From Pseudomonadales bacterium (GTDB lineage Bacteria; Pseudomonadota; Gammaproteobacteria; Pseudomonadales; Porticoccaceae): 64,000 nucleotides of DNA. Every line of letters begins with the position of its first letter. Position 1 is the first letter of the stretch. Below are positions 52,699-61,541 of the stretch, piece by piece. A program made the position numbers and the translations under genes. Location of the stretch: assembly GCA_024234435.1 (NCBI GenBank), contig JACKOF010000002.1, positions 484,230 to 548,229 on the forward strand, written 5' to 3'. Under the pieces are notes generated by a model. It was not told the origin of the DNA. It did not search any database and worked only from the letters and a program-made list of their open reading frames with translations.

Positions 52699-53538
52699 TC
52701 AGCCTTCTTTTACACCAAGATTACGGCAAAGGGCGGCATTCACATCTACCTGATTCATAGTGTAAAAGTGTAGCCCCGGTGCACCGCCAGCCAGAAGTTT
52801 TTCGCATAGGCGGGTGACGACCTCCAGCCCAAAGGCCTGAATGCTTGCTGTGTCTTCGCCAAACTGTTCCAGTCGCTGACAAACCCAGCGGGGAATTTCA
52901 GCACCGCAGTTTTCTGAAAAGCGCAACAGATTGCGATAGTTGGTGATTGGCATAATGCCGGGAATGATAGGCCGATCAATACCGGCTTTCTGGCATTGTT
53001 CGATAAAATAAAAGTAGCCGTCGGCATTGTAAAAATATTGGGTGATGGCTCTGCTTGCACCCGCTGAGAACTTTTCTTTTAACCAGTAAATATCCTGCTC
53101 ATAGCTTTCTGCTTCCGGGTGAATTTCCGGATAAGCGGCTACCAGCAGTTCGAAATGATCACCAAAGTGACTGCGAATAAACGCAACCAACTCATTGGCA
53201 TGCACTAGTTTGCTACCGCCTCCGAGTCCGGAAGGGCGGTCGCCGCGCAGGACTACAATACGGTCGATACCGGCTTTTTTATAGCTGCTCAGTAGTGACA
53301 GCATATCTTCTTCACTGGCGTTACCGAAAGACAGATGTGGCACTGCGCTGGAGCCGGAGTCATGAATCTCCATGACGATATCGCGGGTAAATTCACGGGT
53401 TGAGCCGCCAGCGCCGTAGGTGACGGAAAAAAACTCCGGCTGGAACTTTGCCAGCTCTAAATGAGTTTGGCGCAGTTTTTCTCGACCAGCATCGGTTTGC
53501 GGGGGGAAAAACTCAAAACTGATTGTTGTCTGTTTCAT
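52699..53538 (-). CDS. metF: Methylenetetrahydrofolate reductase MetF
   Basis: FAD enzyme (279 aa) making 5-methyl-THF for methionine synthesis. ISFEFFPPQTDAGREKL opens the TIM barrel with the catalytic Glu. VTYGAGGSTREFTRDIV, IVVLRGDRP and ITQYFYNADGYFYFIE follow. It is 36 bases after ahcY within the sahR-metK-ahcY-metF unit, completing the remethylation route. Confidence 0.95.
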   Translation of the reverse strand: MKQTTISFEFFPPQTDAGREKLRQTHLELAKFQPEFFSVTYGAGGSTREFTRDIVMEIHDSGSSAVPHLSFGNASEEDMLSLLSSYKKAGIDRIVVLRGDRPSGLGGGSKLVHANELVAFIRSHFGDHFELLVAAYPEIHPEAESYEQDIYWLKEKFSAGASRAITQYFYNADGYFYFIEQCQKAGIDRPIIPGIMPITNYRNLLRFSENCGAEIPRWVCQRLEQFGEDTASIQAFGLEVVTRLCEKLLAGGAPGLHFYTMNQVDVNAALCRNLGVKEG

Positions 53539-53574
53539 AAATGCTTAACTTTATTCTTCAATTGAGCTACGCCA

Positions 53575-54978
53575 TTAATAGCGGTAACTGTCGTCTTTGA
53601 AAGGGCCGTTTACGGGAACATTAATATAATCTGCCTGTTCCGGTTTAAGTCTGGTAATGACACCTTCAAAGCCTTTCACCATATAAGCGGCGACTTCTTC
53701 GTCGAGGTGTTTGGGTAGTACTTCCACCTTGAGCATTTTTTCTTTCACTGTATCCTGATGGTCCGCATATCCCTGATCGTACAGGTAAATCTGCGCCAGC
53801 ACCTGGTTGGCAAAAGAGCCATCCATAATCCGGCTGGGATGGCCAGTAGCATTACCAAGATTCACCAGCCTGCCTTCCGAGAGCAGTAATAAATGGTCAC
53901 TGCTTTCCGTGTCGCGATAGACTTTGTGAACTTGCGGTTTTACTTCTTCCCACTGCCAGTTCTTGCGCATATAGGCGGTATCGATTTCGTTATCGAAATG
54001 ACCGATATTGGAAACCACACAGCCGGATTTCAGCGCTTTCAGTACCTCCGCATCACAGACATTGAAATTGCCGGTGCAAGTCACCACCAGATCAATGGTG
54101 GACAGTAGAGATTTGTTAACGCCATTGGCCGGATCGCCGTCCACATAAGTGGAGACCACCTCAAAACCATCCATGCAGGCCTGCATCGCGCAGATGGGGT
54201 CGATTTCCGTTACGCGCACAATCATGCCTTCCTGGCGGAGTGATTGTGCAGAACCTTTGCCGACATCGCCGTAACCTATCACGAGAGCTCTTTTTCCCGC
54301 CAGCAAGTGATCGGTAGCACGCTTGATGGCATCGTTAAGGCTGTGGCGACAACCGTACTTGTTATCGTTTTTTGACTTGGTGACCGAATCATTCACATTG
54401 ACTGCCGGTACTTTGAGTACACCCTTGTCGAGCATGTCGTACAGGCGGTGCACACCGGTAGTAGTTTCCTCGGTAATGCCATGAACATTTTCCAGCACTT
54501 CGGGAAATTTTTCGTGCAGCATGGCTGTCAGATCGCCGCCATCATCCAGCACCATATTGGCGTTCCAGGGTTTGCCGTTTTTCAGTATCTGTTGTTCCAG
54601 ACACCACTCGTATTCCTCTTCCGTTTCACCCTTCCAGGCAAATACGGGGGTGCCATTGGCGGCAATAGCGGCAGCGGCGTGATCCTGAGTGGAAAAAATA
54701 TTACAGGAAGTCCAGCGCACCTCCGCCCCCAATGCTTCCAGCGTCTGGATCAGCACAGCGGTTTGAATAGTCATGTGAATACAGCCCAGTATTCTGGCTC
54801 CGGCGAGGGGTTGTGTAGACCGATATTTTTCCCGCAACGCCATTAATGCGGGCATTTCGGTTTCAGCAATCGCAATTTCCTTATTGCCCCATTCGGCCAG
54901 ACTGATGTCAGCCACTTTATAGTCGGTAAATTCGTTCACTGGATGTTCCTTAAATATCTTGGTATTCGTTGTATTCAT
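53575..54978 (-). CDS. ahcY: S-adenosylhomocysteine hydrolase AhcY
   Basis: NAD-dependent enzyme (467 aa) splitting S-adenosylhomocysteine to adenosine and homocysteine. HMTIQTAVLIQTLEALGAEV, SCNIFSTQDHAAAAIA, INVNDSVTKSKNDNKYGCRHS and the NAD loop VIGYGDVGKGSAQSL are diagnostic, as is the C-terminal KDDSYRY. Only two bases separate it from metK, leaving no room for the SAH riboswitch found before ahcY in Pseudomonas. Control probably comes from SahR upstream. Confidence 0.96.
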   Translation of the reverse strand: MNTTNTKIFKEHPVNEFTDYKVADISLAEWGNKEIAIAETEMPALMALREKYRSTQPLAGARILGCIHMTIQTAVLIQTLEALGAEVRWTSCNIFSTQDHAAAAIAANGTPVFAWKGETEEEYEWCLEQQILKNGKPWNANMVLDDGGDLTAMLHEKFPEVLENVHGITEETTTGVHRLYDMLDKGVLKVPAVNVNDSVTKSKNDNKYGCRHSLNDAIKRATDHLLAGKRALVIGYGDVGKGSAQSLRQEGMIVRVTEIDPICAMQACMDGFEVVSTYVDGDPANGVNKSLLSTIDLVVTCTGNFNVCDAEVLKALKSGCVVSNIGHFDNEIDTAYMRKNWQWEEVKPQVHKVYRDTESSDHLLLLSEGRLVNLGNATGHPSRIMDGSFANQVLAQIYLYDQGYADHQDTVKEKMLKVEVLPKHLDEEVAAYMVKGFEGVITRLKPEQADYINVPVNGPFKDDSYRY

Positions 54979-54980
54979 GA

Positions 54981-56135
54981 TTACAGAGCCTTTGCGAGCA
55001 AGCTGGCTTTATCGGTTTTTTCCCAGCTGAAACTTTCTTTCTCTCGGCCAAAGTGACCGTAAGCGGCAGTATCGCGATAGATGGGACGCTTCAAATCAAG
55101 CATTTCAATCAAACCCTGTGGGCGCAGGTCGAAATGCTCTCTCACCAGCTTGGCGATTTCGTCATCTGACAGCTTGCCGGTGCCAAAACTGTTGATGCTG
55201 ATCGATGTTGGCTCGGCGACACCAATGGCGTAGGAAATCTGGATCTCACAGCGATCAGCTAATCCGGCGGCGACGATATTTTTCGCCACGTAGCGTCCAG
55301 CATAGGCCGCTGACCGATCGACTTTTGATGGATCTTTGCCAGAGAAGGCACCACCGCCGTGGTGGGCCATCCCGCCATAGGTATCGACAATAATTTTGCG
55401 GCCGGTTAAACCGCAATCACCCATCGGTCCGCCAATAATGAACTGGCCAGTGGGGTTGATATGGTAAAGCGTATCGCTATGCAGCCACTCCTCCGGTAGC
55501 ACCGGACGAATAATTTCTTCACGCACAGCTTCCTGTAAATCCGCCAGTGAAATATCCGCTGAATGTTGGGTGGAAAGCACCACGGCATCTACCGCCACAG
55601 GCACGTTATTTTCGTAGCGCAGGGTTACCTGACTCTTGGCGTCAGGGCGCAACCAGGGCAAAACCCTGTTCTTACGCAGATAGGCTTGCCGTTCCACCAG
55701 TCGATGGGCGTAGTAAATAGGGGCTGGCATTAAAACCTCGGTTTCGTTACTGGCGTAACCAAACATCAGGCCCTGGTCCCCGGCACCGAGTTCTTTTGCC
55801 TCTCCCTCATCAACCCCCATAGCGATATCGCCGGATTGCTTGCCAATGGCATTGAGAACGGCACATGATGCGCCGTCAAAACCCACATCGGAGCTGTTGT
55901 AACCGATGTCGAGAATCACTGAGCGCACAATGTCTTCCAGGTCCACGTAGGTATTGGTTCTGACTTCGCCGGCAATAATCGCCATACCGGTTTTAACCAG
56001 TGTTTCCACGGCTACCCGCGAGTGGGGATCGTCGGCAATAATCGCATCCAGGATGGCGTCGGAGATCTGGTCAGCCATTTTATCTGGGTGCCCTTCAGAG
56101 ACGGATTCGGACGTGAAAATGTTATAGGTAGACAT
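54981..56135 (-). CDS. metK: Methionine adenosyltransferase MetK
   Basis: Makes S-adenosylmethionine from methionine and ATP (384 aa). SEGHPDKMADQISDAILDA, the hexapeptide GAGDQG in LGAGDQGLMFGYA, and GGGAFSGKDPSKVDRSAAYAGR are the family signatures. AAAGGAAA precedes the ATG. It is 18 bases downstream of sahR and directly upstream of ahcY. Confidence 0.97.
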   Translation of the reverse strand: MSTYNIFTSESVSEGHPDKMADQISDAILDAIIADDPHSRVAVETLVKTGMAIIAGEVRTNTYVDLEDIVRSVILDIGYNSSDVGFDGASCAVLNAIGKQSGDIAMGVDEGEAKELGAGDQGLMFGYASNETEVLMPAPIYYAHRLVERQAYLRKNRVLPWLRPDAKSQVTLRYENNVPVAVDAVVLSTQHSADISLADLQEAVREEIIRPVLPEEWLHSDTLYHINPTGQFIIGGPMGDCGLTGRKIIVDTYGGMAHHGGGAFSGKDPSKVDRSAAYAGRYVAKNIVAAGLADRCEIQISYAIGVAEPTSISINSFGTGKLSDDEIAKLVREHFDLRPQGLIEMLDLKRPIYRDTAAYGHFGREKESFSWEKTDKASLLAKAL

Positions 56136-56153
56136 AGTGATATTTCCTTTCTG

Positions 56154-57167
56154 TCAGCCGGTAGCTGACGGTTTAACAAATGCCTGCAACTGGATCTGGA
56201 ACCCATTGCGTTGTGTAAGGTACAGGCTGTTACGGATTGATAAGCCCGCTGCTGTTGCCCAGCGATTCAGGTCTTCCGACTCAAAGCCGAGCCACAGATC
56301 ACCACAGGACTCCCGGGTCCAGCTCTGGTTGTGCTGGCACAACTCTGTGATCAACAAGGAACCCCCTGGACTCAGGAGCCTGCTGAGATCCTGAAAAATC
56401 TGAGCAGGATCGGGCGTGTGGTGCAGCACCATATTGACGGTAATACAGTCTGCAGACAGTTGCTGCACTACTGCCCAGCGAGTATCACCGTGAAAGAATT
56501 CTATGTTGTCGAGTGCTTTTTCGGTCGCGAATTTTTTTGCGCGAGCCAGCATTTCGGCTGAATTATCCAGAGCGTAAACCTCACTGAAGCGAGGCGACAG
56601 ATCTGCCAGAAAGTGACCTTCCCCCGGCCCTATTTCTAACACCCGCTCACCAGAAGGGTAAGCGGCGTCCAGAAACTCAGTAATACTGTTTCCGTACTGG
56701 GCATAACTGGCGATCAGATCCTGATTGGCTTGAAACTTGTCGGCATGTTGCTGGAAAAACTCCAGTGAAGCACGACTGCGCTCTTCATTGATCCGGGAAA
56801 TACGTTTTTGCTGGTCCGTTGGTATCTGAAGCTGATCAATCATTGAAAACAGGGTTTGTTGCAGCAACTGGAGTTCTTCAATAGCGGCTGTCGGAGCGCG
56901 ACGATAAAAGATAGAGTTGCCATCCCGGCGGGTCACCACCAATCCGGCGTTGGCCAGTACTTTCAGATGGTGGCTCATTCCAGATTGTTTTACATCCAAT
57001 AATTGGCAGAGCTCCATCACACCGTAATCGTTGTGGTGTAGCAGGCGCAATATATTCAGCCGCAAATCGTCTCCGACCGCTTTGAAAAAAGCAGCCAGCA
57101 GCTCTCCGTTGAATGTCGGAGACAAGGACTCGAGATTTTTCGCGATATTCAGCATGGTGCGAACCAT
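56154..57167 (-). CDS. sahR: SahR-type ArsR regulator with methyltransferase domain
   Basis: Fusion (337 aa) of an N-terminal ArsR winged helix (about 20-100, LRLNILRLLHHNDYGVMELCQLLDVKQSGMSHHLKVLANAGLVVTRRDGNSIFYR) and a SAM methyltransferase-like domain with VLEIGPGEGHFLADL near 170-185. This matches SahR, which senses S-adenosylhomocysteine and represses methyl-cycle genes. Here it heads sahR-metK-ahcY-metF-rsmE. Pseudomonas PA0547 occupies the same place beside metK and tktA. ATG 57167 lies four bases from a long palindrome; ATG 57155 is an alternative start. Confidence 0.88.
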   Translation of the reverse strand: MVRTMLNIAKNLESLSPTFNGELLAAFFKAVGDDLRLNILRLLHHNDYGVMELCQLLDVKQSGMSHHLKVLANAGLVVTRRDGNSIFYRRAPTAAIEELQLLQQTLFSMIDQLQIPTDQQKRISRINEERSRASLEFFQQHADKFQANQDLIASYAQYGNSITEFLDAAYPSGERVLEIGPGEGHFLADLSPRFSEVYALDNSAEMLARAKKFATEKALDNIEFFHGDTRWAVVQQLSADCITVNMVLHHTPDPAQIFQDLSRLLSPGGSLLITELCQHNQSWTRESCGDLWLGFESEDLNRWATAAGLSIRNSLYLTQRNGFQIQLQAFVKPSATG

Positions 57168-57171
57168 AACA

Positions 57172-57215
57172 CACCAAAGATCTATATCAAAATATTTCGA
57201 TATAGATCTTTGGTG
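57172..57215. promoter_or_regulatory. 17-bp-arm palindrome, probable SahR operator
   Basis: Perfect arms CACCAAAGATCTATATC (57172-57188) and GATATAGATCTTTGGTG (57199-57215) flank a 10-base AT-rich spacer containing AAATATTT, itself a palindrome. It ends four bases before the sahR ATG, so binding would block transcription or translation of the whole operon. Autoregulation by SahR is inferred. Confidence 0.8.
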
Positions 57216-57269
57216 GTTTTCACCTCTATCCTCGAGGGCTGTTGCGAAAGCACCATGGTTATAGCGGTA

Positions 57270-58133
57270 TCAGGGCGAGAGTCGGGATTTAATCGACAGC
57301 CCCGTTTTTGCCAGATAAAACTTCAGGTGGTCGGTGAATGGTGAGTGGCCTAAAGGTTTTGGTGTCAGGCCCATTCGCCTGAGGGCTCCGTTAAAGCGGT
57401 GGATAACAACTTCTCTTGCCAGTGATTTGCTTCGAAATGTAATACTGAAGGATATGGACACTTCATCGCCATTTTTTACCCAGTGCGGGCTGTGAACCGG
57501 GACATGGAGGCCGTCGCCGGGTTTTAGCGTAAATACCTGATCGGCTTGCGGGGCTTGAGGTCTGATTGGCAGATTGCGGTGTGCACCCTGATAGTAGGCT
57601 TCTATGTCGAGTTGTGTCGCCGCGCCTGCACCGTCGATCCTCCATGCGTGAAAGTTTTTCCAGCCACTGATCTGGAGTAAAAAATTATGCTCATCATCAA
57701 AGTGAAAAGGGGTGACAGACCCAGGTGAAGAAAGAAAAATATAGGCTTCCAGCTGGTGCGTGCCTGGGGTCCTGGTTTCGCTGAGTGGTGTCAATTCCCG
57801 GACGCACTGAAAAAGAAGGTTTCGGTATGCCTCATCTTGCTCAACGTATTTCAGTACTACCCATGAATCGCTGGTGGCGATATTGCGTATGGTTTCTTCG
57901 AGACCAAGCCCCGTTGATGGTGTCAGGTGTGGGTTCTGGCTGACTTCCGCATACGCTGCGTTAAATTCAATACAGTGTCGCGGCAGATTCTGTGCCAGTT
58001 TTAGCAAACGCTCTGGTTGAAACAGCGGGTGTCCAGCCAGGTGATGCCGGATGCAAAAGTGTCGGTCAGGAAAGTTATCCAGAAACGCATTTTGCTCGAC
58101 GACCAACAGTTTTCCTGAATCAGTCAATGCCAT
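57270..58133 (-). CDS. Cupin-like (JmjC-type) oxygenase-fold protein
   Basis: A 287-aa protein with a cupin-like domain resembling JmjC/2-oxoglutarate oxygenases. The metal motif H-x-D is in VTPFHFDDEHNFLLQISGWK (about 146-165), and the distal His in LHVPVHSPHWV (about 208-218). The N-terminal 60 residues are helical, and a C-terminal helical tail includes EVVIHRFNGALRRMGLTP. It probably forms an operon with the GNAT gene (31 bases apart). Substrate unknown. It separates sahR from tkt in a region usually contiguous in pseudomonads. Confidence 0.75.
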   Translation of the reverse strand: MALTDSGKLLVVEQNAFLDNFPDRHFCIRHHLAGHPLFQPERLLKLAQNLPRHCIEFNAAYAEVSQNPHLTPSTGLGLEETIRNIATSDSWVVLKYVEQDEAYRNLLFQCVRELTPLSETRTPGTHQLEAYIFLSSPGSVTPFHFDDEHNFLLQISGWKNFHAWRIDGAGAATQLDIEAYYQGAHRNLPIRPQAPQADQVFTLKPGDGLHVPVHSPHWVKNGDEVSISFSITFRSKSLAREVVIHRFNGALRRMGLTPKPLGHSPFTDHLKFYLAKTGLSIKSRLSP

Positions 58134-58164
58134 TCCTCCTTGTGGTTGGTTACTGCCCGACTTT

Positions 58165-59268
58165 TCATTTTGGCCGGAAAAGTTTCATTAGTAACCGCCC
58201 CGACAGGCTTTTCTTGCCGTAGAGAATATAGCTGATTTGTCGCCGTTCACGCCACAGTCTATCGATCATCGGGTGGTCGGGGTCGGCACAGGAATCCATC
58301 CAGTCAAGACTGGTTTGGCAAAACAGGTGTTCGATATTCTGGAGCTCCAGTAGCACCCCCGGAGAATAGCGGGCGAAGGACTCGTCAAACGCTATTTTGA
58401 AGGCAAAGCTGCTGCGGCCATCCGCAGCAATCAGGTTGCACTTCATGGCAATTATTCTGTCACCCTGATGGAGCGAATGGCGAATAAGCTGTCCGCTTGT
58501 GGCCAGCTGTTGCACAATTTGTACAAAGAAGTCCGAATGTGCGGGCGAATTACCCATTGCGGCCCCACTGGTGCCTTTCCAGCCGCTTGCTTCAAGGATC
58601 AGAAAGTCATCAATCCATTCGTCGATACTTTCGGAATTTTGGTACGTTTTCAGTGTAAGAGTGCCTTTTTCTTCCAGTCGCCTCCAGAGGCGTCGATGCT
58701 CTTTCTGTCGGTGTCTGGAAAGGTTCTCTGAAAAGTAGCGCTCTGGGTCTTCCCGCCGGGTGATCAAAGCGCGCTCAAACGATTGCTCGACAACATGCGG
58801 CTGGTCTGACACCGATTGCTTTAATATTTTCGCAAAGCCACCATCGGCTTGTATGTTGTAGAGGCCCAGCAGTCGGCAGCTGCCAGAAGCATTATTGAAC
58901 CAGTTGAAAATTGAGGCTACGGCCTCCTGACTGGACTCGCGGTGTATCAGCGGCGTGGCCAGATAGCAATGAAGATGAGTGAACGAGCGATAACATCTGA
59001 GGTGATTGCCGGGACCCTTCCGGGCAGGTAAAAGCGGCATAAAACCGATTAGCTGATCACCTTTGGGGCGCTTTTGATAAACAAAAAGGCAAAGGAACGG
59101 CCAGTCCTCGGCAAAGGTGTTGATTGCAGCAAGAAAAGGGCTGGGCTCATAAAAAATATTGGCGTCGAGCGCATTTTTTGCCAAGGTGTGCCATTGAGCC
59201 AGGTGACGTTCAAGCTCCATTTCAGATCGGGCGATCTCTATAAAAGTATTGACGGCTGTGTCGCTCAT
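58165..59268 (-). CDS. GNAT acetyltransferase, CelD/BcsL (BioF2-like) type
   Basis: A 367-aa protein with the Acetyltransf_6 pattern: SRHRQKEHRRLWRRLEEKGTLTLKTY, then WIDDFLILEASGWKGTSGAAM, and FKIAFDESFARYSPGVLLELQNIEHLF near the C terminus. Such proteins occur with cellulose or other exopolysaccharide genes and in diverse small-molecule clusters; none is adjacent here. Paired with the cupin-like gene downstream. Its own promoter must lie in the 249-base divergent gap to tkt. Confidence 0.78.
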   Translation of the reverse strand: MSDTAVNTFIEIARSEMELERHLAQWHTLAKNALDANIFYEPSPFLAAINTFAEDWPFLCLFVYQKRPKGDQLIGFMPLLPARKGPGNHLRCYRSFTHLHCYLATPLIHRESSQEAVASIFNWFNNASGSCRLLGLYNIQADGGFAKILKQSVSDQPHVVEQSFERALITRREDPERYFSENLSRHRQKEHRRLWRRLEEKGTLTLKTYQNSESIDEWIDDFLILEASGWKGTSGAAMGNSPAHSDFFVQIVQQLATSGQLIRHSLHQGDRIIAMKCNLIAADGRSSFAFKIAFDESFARYSPGVLLELQNIEHLFCQTSLDWMDSCADPDHPMIDRLWRERRQISYILYGKKSLSGRLLMKLFRPK

Positions 59269-59405
59269 ACGAGTGGCTTTGTAACCGGTTTTTCGGTTGT
59301 GTCCGTGTCATATTCGAGTTAAAGCGATGAAAAGTTACCATAAATCGTGATCAGCGGTTTACTGAATTGTCGTAGTACGAGAAAATAGCACCTCCTTTCC
59401 AGCGG

Positions 59406-59449
59406 CGGAGATATAAGCTCCGGTTTGCTGTTTTTATATCCGAAACCGG
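59406..59449. promoter_or_regulatory. Nested inverted repeats ahead of tkt
   Basis: In the 249-base divergent gap there are two adjacent repeats: CGGAG/CTCCG (59406-59422) and CCGGTTT (59420-59426)/AAACCGG (59443-59449, 16-base loop). They share bases, so they could form alternative hairpins in the tkt leader or be an operator. No T-run follows. No clear promoter hexamers were assigned. Confidence 0.3.
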
Positions 59450-59517
59450 TATAAGCCGAAGCTGGCGTTAACCAGAGCCAGTGTAAAAAATCATTACCAT
59501 TCAGGAGTTTCAGCTGC

Positions 59518-61530
59518 ATGTCTTCAAGACGCGATCTTGCCAATGCGATCCGAGCACTCAGCATGGATGCCGTTCAACAGGCCAACAGTGGCCACCCCGG
59601 TGCGCCCATGGGTATGGCGGATATCGCCGAAGTCCTTTGGAACGATTACCTCCAGCATAACCCTGCGGACCCAAGTTGGGCAAACAGGGATCGTTTCGTG
59701 CTGTCTAATGGGCACGGTTCGATGTTGCTCTACTCTCTGTTGCACCTCAGTGGATACGATCTGCCGATTGAAGAGCTAAAGAACTTTCGCCAGTTGCACT
59801 CAAAAACACCGGGTCACCCTGAATATGGTTACGCGCCGGGTGTAGAAACCACCACCGGCCCGCTTGGGCAGGGTGTCAGCAATGCCGTGGGTATGGCGCT
59901 GGCCGAAAAAATTCTCGCGGCTCAGTTCAATCGTCCCGGGCATGAAATTATCGATCATCATACCTATACATTTCTGGGTGACGGTTGCCTGATGGAAGGG
60001 GTTTCTCACGAAACCTGTTCCCTGGCGGGTACCCAGAAACTGGGCAAATTAATCGCCTTTTACGACGATAATGGCATCTCCATTGATGGCGAAGTGGGTG
60101 GCAGTGAAACAGAGCCTGCCTGGTTCAGTGATGATACTCCCGCTCGGTTTGAAGCCTATGGCTGGCAGGTCATTCCTGATGTGGATGGACATGATGCTGA
60201 TGCGATTAAAGCGGCTATTGAAGTGGCTCGGCTTGAAACCGAAAAACCCACACTCATTTGCTGCAAAACCATTATCGGTTTTGGTTCCCCTAACAAGCAG
60301 GGCAAGGAAGATTGCCACGGCGCGCCATTGGGTGCAGATGAAATTTTGCTGGCTCGCGAACAGCTCGGTTGGCATCACGGGCCGTTTGAAGTGCCCGAAG
60401 AAATTTATGCCGGGTGGAGCGGTTTGGCGAAAGGTTCCGCTGCACAATCCGCCTGGAATGAAAAGCTGGCGTCATATCGTGCGGCTTATCCGGAATTGGC
60501 TGCCGAACTTGAGCGTCGTTTGAGTGGCAAGCTGCCTGCTGATTTCAGCGAAAAAGCCGATGCTTATATTCAGAAGTGCCAGGCCGATATGGAAAAAATT
60601 GCCAGCCGCAAGGCTTCGCAAAACTGTCTCAATGCCTTTGGCCCATTGCTGCCGGAACTTCTGGGTGGATCAGCTGACCTGGCTGGTTCCAACCTGACGA
60701 TCTGGTCCGGTTCAAAAGGGGTTAATCCGGAAGATGCCAGCGGTAACTATATCTACTATGGTGTGCGTGAGTTTGGCATGAGTGCGATGATGAACGGTAT
60801 TGCCCTGCATGGCGGCTTTGTGAACTACGGTGCCACCTTTCTCATGTTTATGGAGTACGCCCGCAATGCTGTGCGTATGGCGGCATTGATGAAGCAGCAG
60901 AGTATATTTGTCTATACGCATGATTCTATCGGCTTGGGAGAAGATGGTCCTACGCATCAGCCAGTGGAGCAGCTTACTGCGCTGCGTTCAACACCCAACC
61001 TGCATACCTGGCGACCCTGTGACACGGTTGAATCGGCCGTTTGCTGGAAATCTGCCATTGAGCGCAAAGATGGCCCCAGTGCGTTGATCTTTAGCCGCCA
61101 AGGTTTGGCGCCACAGTCTCGCCATGACGACCAGTTGGCCAATATAGCTCGTGGCGGTTATGTGTTGAAAGACACGGTTGGTGAACCAAACGCCATTATT
61201 ATTGCTACTGGTTCCGAAGTGGAGTTGGCGATGGAAGCTGCAAACGAACTTGCCTCTAACAATATAGCTGTGCGGGTGGTTTCCATGCCCTGTGCAGAAA
61301 TTTTTATGGAGCAAGACGTTACTTATCGTGAATCGGTATTGCCTTCTTCTGTTCGCGCACGTGTGGCGGTTGAAGCACTGCATGCTGATTACTGGTACAA
61401 ATTTGTTGGCCTGGATGGTCGCGTGGTTGGTATGACCAGCTTTGGTGAGTCTGCGCCTGGCGGTGAATTGATGAAACAATTTGGTTTCACAGTTGAGAAT
61501 GTTATCGGAGCTGTGCGGGCGCTGATCTGA
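59518..61530 (+). CDS. tkt: Transketolase Tkt
   Basis: Thiamine-diphosphate enzyme (670 aa) moving two-carbon units in the pentose phosphate pathway. NSGHPGAPMGMADIAEVLW begins the pyrophosphate domain; GHPEYGYAPGVETTTGPLGQG and FLGDGCLMEGVSHE hold the cofactor motifs. THDSIGLGEDGPTHQPVEQL contains the conserved glutamate of the pyrimidine domain. AGGAG lies 11 bases before the ATG. It starts the tkt-epd-pgk-fba run, as in Pseudomonas. Confidence 0.97.
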   Translation: MSSRRDLANAIRALSMDAVQQANSGHPGAPMGMADIAEVLWNDYLQHNPADPSWANRDRFVLSNGHGSMLLYSLLHLSGYDLPIEELKNFRQLHSKTPGHPEYGYAPGVETTTGPLGQGVSNAVGMALAEKILAAQFNRPGHEIIDHHTYTFLGDGCLMEGVSHETCSLAGTQKLGKLIAFYDDNGISIDGEVGGSETEPAWFSDDTPARFEAYGWQVIPDVDGHDADAIKAAIEVARLETEKPTLICCKTIIGFGSPNKQGKEDCHGAPLGADEILLAREQLGWHHGPFEVPEEIYAGWSGLAKGSAAQSAWNEKLASYRAAYPELAAELERRLSGKLPADFSEKADAYIQKCQADMEKIASRKASQNCLNAFGPLLPELLGGSADLAGSNLTIWSGSKGVNPEDASGNYIYYGVREFGMSAMMNGIALHGGFVNYGATFLMFMEYARNAVRMAALMKQQSIFVYTHDSIGLGEDGPTHQPVEQLTALRSTPNLHTWRPCDTVESAVCWKSAIERKDGPSALIFSRQGLAPQSRHDDQLANIARGGYVLKDTVGEPNAIIIATGSEVELAMEAANELASNNIAVRVVSMPCAEIFMEQDVTYRESVLPSSVRARVAVEALHADYWYKFVGLDGRVVGMTSFGESAPGGELMKQFGFTVENVIGAVRALI

Positions 61531-61541
61531 CAAATAATATT

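Noticed and set aside
53539..57167. SAH or SAM riboswitch ahead of ahcY, metK or metF
   Set aside because: Gaps are 2, 18 and 36 bases, too short for known classes, and no supporting stem pattern is visible. Control by the SahR-type regulator is a better explanation.
60049..60523. Open reading frames on both strands inside tkt
   Set aside because: They sit inside the conserved transketolase frame and have no ribosome-binding site.
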